Origin: an uncultured Eubacterium sp.
GTDB lineage: Bacteria > Bacillota > Clostridia > Lachnospirales > Lachnospiraceae
Length of the DNA: 36,668 nucleotides
Assembly (NCBI GenBank): GCA_910577295.1
Contig: CAJTLS010000014.1
Location: forward strand, 30,153-66,820
Direction of reading: 5' to 3'
The notes beneath the pieces were generated by a model that made no database searches, was not told the DNA's origin, and saw only the letters and a program-made list of their open reading frames with translations. Numbering within the stretch: position 1 is the first letter of the stretch; each line of letters opens with the position of its first letter. A program made the position numbers and the translations under genes. Below are positions 32,441 through 36,668 of the stretch, piece by piece.

Positions 32441-34513
32441 ATGAAAAAAACTTGGAAAAAGGCAATATCTGGTGTTTTAGTAGCCGCATTATGTATCTGT
32501 AGTTTGTCGGGAGCACCGGAGCAGGCGGAGGCTAAGAAGAAGAAAGCTTCCCTGAAAACAAGAACGATTAAAGTACAAAAGGGGAAGAGTAAACGTATTG
32601 CGATAAAAAACAAAAATAAAAAATGTCGTTATACTTTTACGAGCAGCAACAAAAAGATAGCTACAGTTTCCAAAAAAGGTGTTGTTAAGGGAAAGAAAAA
32701 AGGAACAACAAGAATTACCGTTAAGGAAATTAGCAAAAAGGGTAAAAAGAGAAAATTAGGTAAAGTTAAGGTTAAAGTTACCGTTAAATCAATTACGAAT
32801 AATAAAGAGACACCAAGCACAAACAATACAGGTAACTCGAATGGGGGAAATGTTGCTACGGCGACTGCGACAAATGTTCCGAATACGCCGCCGACATCGA
32901 ATACGCCGGGAACAGCGACAGCAACGGCGACGGCAACGCCGGGAACACAAAAGCCAACGAAAGTTCCGTTGCCGACGGATTTGCCTGCGGAACTGGTATC
33001 GCCAAAGGCAACGACAGCGCCGGGAACGTTAGCGGTAGCAGATAAGCCGTTGATGTATTCTGATGTACCGGATTTGGATTACATACGTGTCGGCGATGAT
33101 TACTACATGGTAAGCACGACGATGTTTTTAAATCCGGGCGTACCGATTATGCATTCCACAGACTTAGTACATTGGGAAATTGTTTCCTATGTTTATGATA
33201 CGATGGAAGACAACGATACAACTAATCTGTTGAATGGCAAACAATGCTACGGAAAAGGTTCATGGGCAGCTAGTCTTCGCTATAATGAGAATGAAAAGCT
33301 GTATTATGTATGCTTTTCCAGTAATGACCAGTCGAAATTTTACATCTATACAACAGAAGATATTACGAGCGGTAATTGGAAAAAGCATACTTCGAATGGA
33401 TTAAGACATGATCCGGGTCTGTTGTTTGATGGCGACAAGAAGTATATCTTCTCTGGAAATGGAAATATCAGTATGCAGGAGTTTACATTGACGGAAGACG
33501 GGATAAAAAATATCGGTTCGGCAAAAACGGTCATCAAAAAAGCTTCTACTTCTAATATCGTCAGTATTGAGGGAGCGCATGCCTACAAGATTGGAGAGTA
33601 TTATTATCTGTTCTTTATCGAGTGGCCAAAGAATGGTCAGAGAATGGAATGGTGTTACCGGACAAAATCGCTGACAGACGAATGGGAAGGCCGCGTTGTG
33701 TTCTGCAGCGAAGGTATTGCGCAGGGCGGTATTCTGGATACAAAGTACGGTGATTGGTACGGATTGCTCTTTAAGGACAATGGCGCCGTAGGACGTACTC
33801 CTGTACTTCTCGAAGTTTACTGGGTTGACGGATGGCCGGTAATGGGAAGCAACGGCGGTAAAGCCAGCGCTATGGACGGAATGGAAGTAAATCTTACGAG
33901 CAATGGCAAATCCTATATTTATGCCAATGATGATTTCAATTATACGGAAAATAAACTGCAGCTTGTATGGCAGTGGAATCATAATCCGGACAATGCAAAT
34001 TGGTCAGTAACGGAGCGAGAGGGGTATTTACGCCTCAAGACGGGAACGAAAGCAGACACGATTATGAATGCGCGCAATTCCCTTACACAGAGAACTTATG
34101 GCCCGACATGCACAAGCGAGGTTGGCATTGATGTAAGTAATATGAAAGATGGCGACTATGCCGGCATATGTGCATTTGCTAATCTTTATGGACAGGTTGG
34201 CGTTATGAAAGAGGGCGGCAAGACATATTTGTATTATGGAACGGCTACCGGAAACAAGGCCATGACTGTGAGTGATACTAATAAAGTTGAGTTGAAGCAG
34301 TCGGAAGTGAAATTAAAGATTTCATATGACTTTACGAAAAGCAAGGCATCTTTCGCGTATTCATTAGATGGCACTGAATGGACAACGATTGGCGGAAATC
34401 TTTCTATGGTATATGATTTAACCGTATTTATGGGATACCGTACCTATTTGTACAATTACGCGACAAAGGAAACCGGTGGATATGTAGATTTTGATTACTA
34501 CAAAATTTATTAA
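32441..34513 (+). CDS. Secreted GH43-like glycosidase with Big_2-like domain
   Basis: A ~690-aa exported, modular protein. It has a signal peptide (cleavage near AEA, residue ~31), a lysine-rich bacterial Ig-like (Big_2) domain at about 35-118 (TFTSSNKKIATVSKKGVVKG), and a Thr/Ala/Pro-rich linker (TATATATP). Next is a five-bladed GH43-type domain from about 200 with the three expected acids: Asp in DVPDLDYIRVGDDYYMVST, Asp in RHDPGLLFDGDK, and Glu in SIEGAHAYKIGEYYYLFF. The C-terminal beta-sandwich (GYLRLKTGTK onwards) resembles the module of GH43 xylosidases. It probably removes xylose or arabinose from plant glycans. ATG 32441 follows GGAGGT. Confidence 0.85.
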   Translation: MKKTWKKAISGVLVAALCICSLSGAPEQAEAKKKKASLKTRTIKVQKGKSKRIAIKNKNKKCRYTFTSSNKKIATVSKKGVVKGKKKGTTRITVKEISKKGKKRKLGKVKVKVTVKSITNNKETPSTNNTGNSNGGNVATATATNVPNTPPTSNTPGTATATATATPGTQKPTKVPLPTDLPAELVSPKATTAPGTLAVADKPLMYSDVPDLDYIRVGDDYYMVSTTMFLNPGVPIMHSTDLVHWEIVSYVYDTMEDNDTTNLLNGKQCYGKGSWAASLRYNENEKLYYVCFSSNDQSKFYIYTTEDITSGNWKKHTSNGLRHDPGLLFDGDKKYIFSGNGNISMQEFTLTEDGIKNIGSAKTVIKKASTSNIVSIEGAHAYKIGEYYYLFFIEWPKNGQRMEWCYRTKSLTDEWEGRVVFCSEGIAQGGILDTKYGDWYGLLFKDNGAVGRTPVLLEVYWVDGWPVMGSNGGKASAMDGMEVNLTSNGKSYIYANDDFNYTENKLQLVWQWNHNPDNANWSVTEREGYLRLKTGTKADTIMNARNSLTQRTYGPTCTSEVGIDVSNMKDGDYAGICAFANLYGQVGVMKEGGKTYLYYGTATGNKAMTVSDTNKVELKQSEVKLKISYDFTKSKASFAYSLDGTEWTTIGGNLSMVYDLTVFMGYRTYLYNYATKETGGYVDFDYYKIY

Positions 34514-34537
34514 TTAATGAGTTTGAATAGTAAACCG

Positions 34538-34580
34538 AACCCCACAAATGGCGTAAATACGCTGTTTGTGGGGTTTTTTT
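34538..34580 (+). terminator. Intrinsic terminator of the GH43-like gene
   Basis: AACCCCACAAA (34538-34548) pairs with TTTGTGGGGTT (34565-34575), with further inner pairing (GGCG with CGCT) around a small loop, followed by a T-run to 34580. Confidence 0.9.
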
Positions 34581-34884
34581 ATGCTCTGTGATACCTTTTT
34601 GATACCTATATCAGAGGTATTTACAGAATAACAGGATTCCGTTTCGGCATCAGATTTTTTTCCATTGATATTTTGGCTCACATGGTTCATGGACTTATGA
34701 ATAATGTGAAGAGTGCTGCATAGGAGCTTGTTCTGAGGGAGTTGGTATATGTGTAAATGTATGCGAGGTGGGAAAACTGCTCCGTATTTTGATTTGTGGA
34801 AAATGTGGAATTATGTAGAATGACATGATATACTGTTTATATTGATGTGAATGTCAGACAAAAGTTTAGGAGTGCTTAAGAAAT
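34581..34884. other. AT-rich stretch without a recognisable gene
   Basis: No open frame of useful length with a ribosome site was found on either strand, and nothing could be assigned. A short inverted repeat ATACCT/AGGTAT lies at 34602-34620. The frame encoding FRFGIRFFSIDILAHMVHGLM around 34640-34700 looks protein-like but is too short to name and may be a gene remnant. Confidence 0.4.
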
Positions 34885-35343
34885 ATGAAAGAATATAAAA
34901 ATTGACACAGCTTTTTTGTTAACACTGGCATATTTTGGGATTATGCTTTTTTACACATTTTTAGATGTGGCGGTTTGGAGAAAGGTTGTTCCTGATTTTT
35001 CTAGCAGGATTATCAAAAAATGCTTGAAAGTCTTATCAAATCACCGTTGACAAGTATGATACAGGTATGTGTACTTGCCCCTATTATTGAAGAAATACTA
35101 ATGCGGGGAGTGGTTTTGGGAGGATTGAAAAATTCTTATGGAAAAGTAATCGTTTTATTGATTTCTGCTATGCTTTTCGCATGTTTACATTTTAACATGG
35201 TGCAAACTTTATCAGCGTTTGTGTGCGGTATCGTTTTGGGATTGCTCTATATCAAAACAAGTTCTATATTTTGCTGTATGGTAGCACATGGTGGGTATAA
35301 TTTGATTTCTTACATTATGATGGTATATCCCTATATCAAATAA
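34885..35343 (+). pseudogene. CPBP (CAAX/Abi-type) intramembrane protease, two frameshifts
   Basis: The intact C-terminal part (from ATG 35020, 107 aa) shows CPBP motifs: EEILMRG (residues 24-30, EExxxR), ACLHFN and MVAHGGYN, with hydrophobic helices between. Upstream, ATG 34885 reads MKEYKN then stops, but the next frame continues as IDTAFLLTLAYFGIMLFYTF, an expected N-terminal membrane helix. Joining all three frames needs one extra A in the A-run at about 34897-34901 and another at 35014-35019. So either two single-base deletions broke the gene, or both are homopolymer sequencing errors. If intact, it would be a membrane protease of the self-immunity or bacteriocin type. Confidence 0.7.
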
Positions 35344-35355
35344 AGGAGATTTGAA

Positions 35356-35619
35356 ATGATTGGTATTTATTTTAGCGGTACAGGAAATTCACAATATGCC
35401 TTGGAAACTTTTCTTGATCAATATGATGAATCAGCGAAAATTTTTGCAATAGAAGATGAAAACATAGTCAGTCACATAAAAAGCAATGAAGAGATTATTT
35501 TTAGTTACTCTGTGCAGTTTAGTAATATTCCCAAAATGCTTAAGGATTTTATAGATAGATATCAACAGTTATGGAAGGGCAAAAAAATTTCTCCCTTTTC
35601 GGAATTGTGTACCCACTGA
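35356..35619 (+). pseudogene. Truncated flavodoxin/EFR1-type flavoprotein
   Basis: The 87-aa frame starts MIGIYFSGTGNSQYALETF, the phosphate-binding loop of flavodoxin-fold EFR1 proteins, and continues through IIFSYSVQFSNIPKMLKDFIDRY and LWKGKKI. Such proteins normally go on with the rest of the flavodoxin fold and two 4Fe-4S motifs. Here the frame ends 10 residues after GKKI at an A7/T3 run, and no continuation with CxxCxxC motifs follows. It has a proper AAAGGAG site but is about half a flavodoxin, so it is treated as a remnant. Confidence 0.65.
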
Positions 35620-35686
35620 AAACGAGCCTACAAATATACAGAAAATAGTATTTGAATATTTTATAATTAGATAGTTAAATTAATAG

Positions 35687-35789
35687 TATCTGCCAGAGGT
35701 GTGGAACGATGAATATGAAAGCCTATATGGTAAAAAATATTATAGGGGGGGTAGATTTGCTGAATTTTAATATACATGAAAACCGCTAA
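35687..35789 (+). pseudogene. Possible tail of a polymorphic toxin gene
   Basis: One frame reads LPEVWNDEYESLYGKKYYRG and continues to RFAEF before a stop at 35768. Removing one T from the TTTT just before it would extend the reading into NIHENR and a stop at 35787-35789. That stop overlaps the ribosome site AAAGGAGG of the next gene. A short frame from ATG 35709 uses the same stop without a frameshift (26 aa). The stop/ribosome-site overlap with a SUKH-like gene is the usual toxin-immunity arrangement, but the fragment itself matches no family that I recognise. Confidence 0.3.
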
Positions 35790-35805
35790 AGGAGGCAACA
35801 ACGTA

Positions 35806-36668
35806 ATGTTAAATGAAATTTCTTTTGAAGCGGGTTCTTTGGAAACAATGATTGAAAGACTTTTTAAAACAATGAACTCCATAGATAAACAGTGGTCAGA
35901 AAAAGTTGAACCGGCATCGCAAAAACAAATCCATGCCTTGGAGGAAATAGCCGATTTGAAACAACATGGAAAAAGTATTCCGTATGCGTATCTATTGTTT
36001 TTAGAAGAAATGGGTCAAAATGACAATGGATTGTTGGAGCAGGAATGGGATGGGTATACAGAAGTCAATATTGACAGTATATTAAGGGATTATCTCCGTT
36101 ACATAGATGAATTTGATATTGATATGAATGAATATATGCTGTTTTCTACCCATTGGTCAGAAAGCGTGTTGTTTTTGAAACTGACAGAGGGAGAAAATCC
36201 GCCGGTTTATAAATTTGACGGACAATTGTTCTCAGGTTCATTTGAAAACTACTTATTTCAAATGGCATTCCGGAAAGTGGAAGATACACAGTTTTTATAT
36301 CAGACTGAATTTGCGGCTTCCCCAAAGAGATTTCGTGAGATTTTATCCGAAAAGTCAGTGCAAAATATTCAATGGACAACGCGGATGGAATTGATAGAGT
36401 CTTTATTGGAACCGTATCAATTACAAAAGACATGGTTTAGTGATGAAGTGCATTTCTATGGCATTTCATCGGAATACATTATAAGAAATTTAACAAGGCG
36501 GAGTAAAGGGCTTCTAAATAATTCTGTAATCGTATGTAAACATATAAAATATTATATATTTTGTACATCAAGAACACTTTTCCGAAAAGGGAGAAAAAAT
36601 ATTATAATATATATACAAAGAGCTGAAACCCAGCTTAAACAGGCGGTTAGTCCTCAAAAAGAAAACAG
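35806..36668 (+). CDS. SUKH/SMI1-KNR4-like immunity protein, 3' end beyond window
   Basis: The frame is open from ATG 35806 to the window edge (287 codons), with AAAGGAGG 10 nt upstream. The region QIHALEEIADLKQHGKSIPYAYLLFLEEMGQND has the SUKH pattern of a helix, a short IP turn and a Y-x-x-F-L-E-x-M/N-G helix. It is followed by strands ending in ESVLFLKLTEGENPPVYKF, where the usual W/F-rich core is seen. SUKH proteins neutralise polymorphic toxins. Codons after about 36490 look like AT-rich non-coding sequence (HIKYYIFC, KNIIIYIQ), so the true end may have been lost by a frameshift. Confidence 0.6.
   Translation, partial: MLNEISFEAGSLETMIERLFKTMNSIDKQWSEKVEPASQKQIHALEEIADLKQHGKSIPYAYLLFLEEMGQNDNGLLEQEWDGYTEVNIDSILRDYLRYIDEFDIDMNEYMLFSTHWSESVLFLKLTEGENPPVYKFDGQLFSGSFENYLFQMAFRKVEDTQFLYQTEFAASPKRFREILSEKSVQNIQWTTRMELIESLLEPYQLQKTWFSDEVHFYGISSEYIIRNLTRRSKGLLNNSVIVCKHIKYYIFCTSRTLFRKGRKNIIIYIQRAETQLKQAVSPQKEN

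Noticed and set aside
32870..33050. Short repeated DNA (GCGACAGCAACGGCGACG-like) as a CRISPR or tandem repeat array
   Set aside because: It encodes the Thr/Ala/Pro linker of the GH43-like protein in frame; there are no spacers or regular unit length.

Overview
The window reads as a chromosome segment of a strictly anaerobic, butyrate-forming Clostridia bacterium, most likely a Lachnospiraceae gut commensal. The reasons are a complete thl-crt-hbd-bcd-etfB-etfA operon next to a butyryl-CoA:acetate CoA-transferase gene, low to medium GC with AGGAGG ribosome sites and GTG/TTG starts, several secreted plant- or glycan-active proteins with lysine-rich Ig-like parts, and a NifU-like scaffold/GGGtGRT gene pair typical of anaerobic Firmicutes. 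Family assignments come from reading the sequence only; no database search was made.

Layout. 1-4823: a tight housekeeping operon (FAD-dependent oxidoreductase, proB, a DUF896/YnzC-like small protein, 5-formyl-THF cyclo-ligase, proA, a PlsC-like acyltransferase) ending at a perfect 23-bp hairpin, then alaS to 7472. 7553-15725: the butyrate locus. The CoA-transferase gene lies on the minus strand, convergent with alaS and divergent from coaD-thl-crt-hbd-bcd-etfB-etfA. The operon promoter (TTGACA-N17-TATGAT) overlaps an 18-bp near-palindrome that fits a Rex (NADH/NAD+ sensor) operator. 15768-21801: surface/glycan genes (GT2 glycosyltransferase, polysaccharide deacetylase, secreted GH5, a cupin-like DUF4867 protein behind a perfect consensus promoter, secreted beta-helix protein). 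21950-30580: glmS (minus), then aroB, lemA, a DUF2207 membrane protein, a hotdog thioesterase, a left-handed beta-helix acyltransferase, and the Fe-S scaffold/GGGtGRT pair.

30542-36668 is accessory and partly decayed. A RelE/ParE-type toxin-antitoxin module lies between two ~97% identical ~170-bp direct repeats. The first is the native 3' end and terminator of the GGGtGRT gene, and the second is a displaced copy of it. Then come an unassigned 230-aa gene, a secreted GH43-like enzyme with a Big_2-like domain, an AT-rich zone with a frameshifted CPBP protease and a truncated flavodoxin gene, and a SUKH/SMI1-like immunity gene that stays open to the window edge and follows a possible toxin-tail remnant.

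How it fits together. Two acetyl-CoA are condensed (Thl), reduced (Hbd), dehydrated (Crt) and reduced again by the flavin-based Bcd-EtfAB complex. The CoA-transferase then releases butyrate while recycling acetate to acetyl-CoA. CoaD, first gene of the same operon, makes dephospho-CoA. The best leads are the inferred redox operator on the coaD-butyrate operon, the toxin-antitoxin cassette flanked by copies of a host gene end, and the degenerate toxin/immunity region at the right edge.
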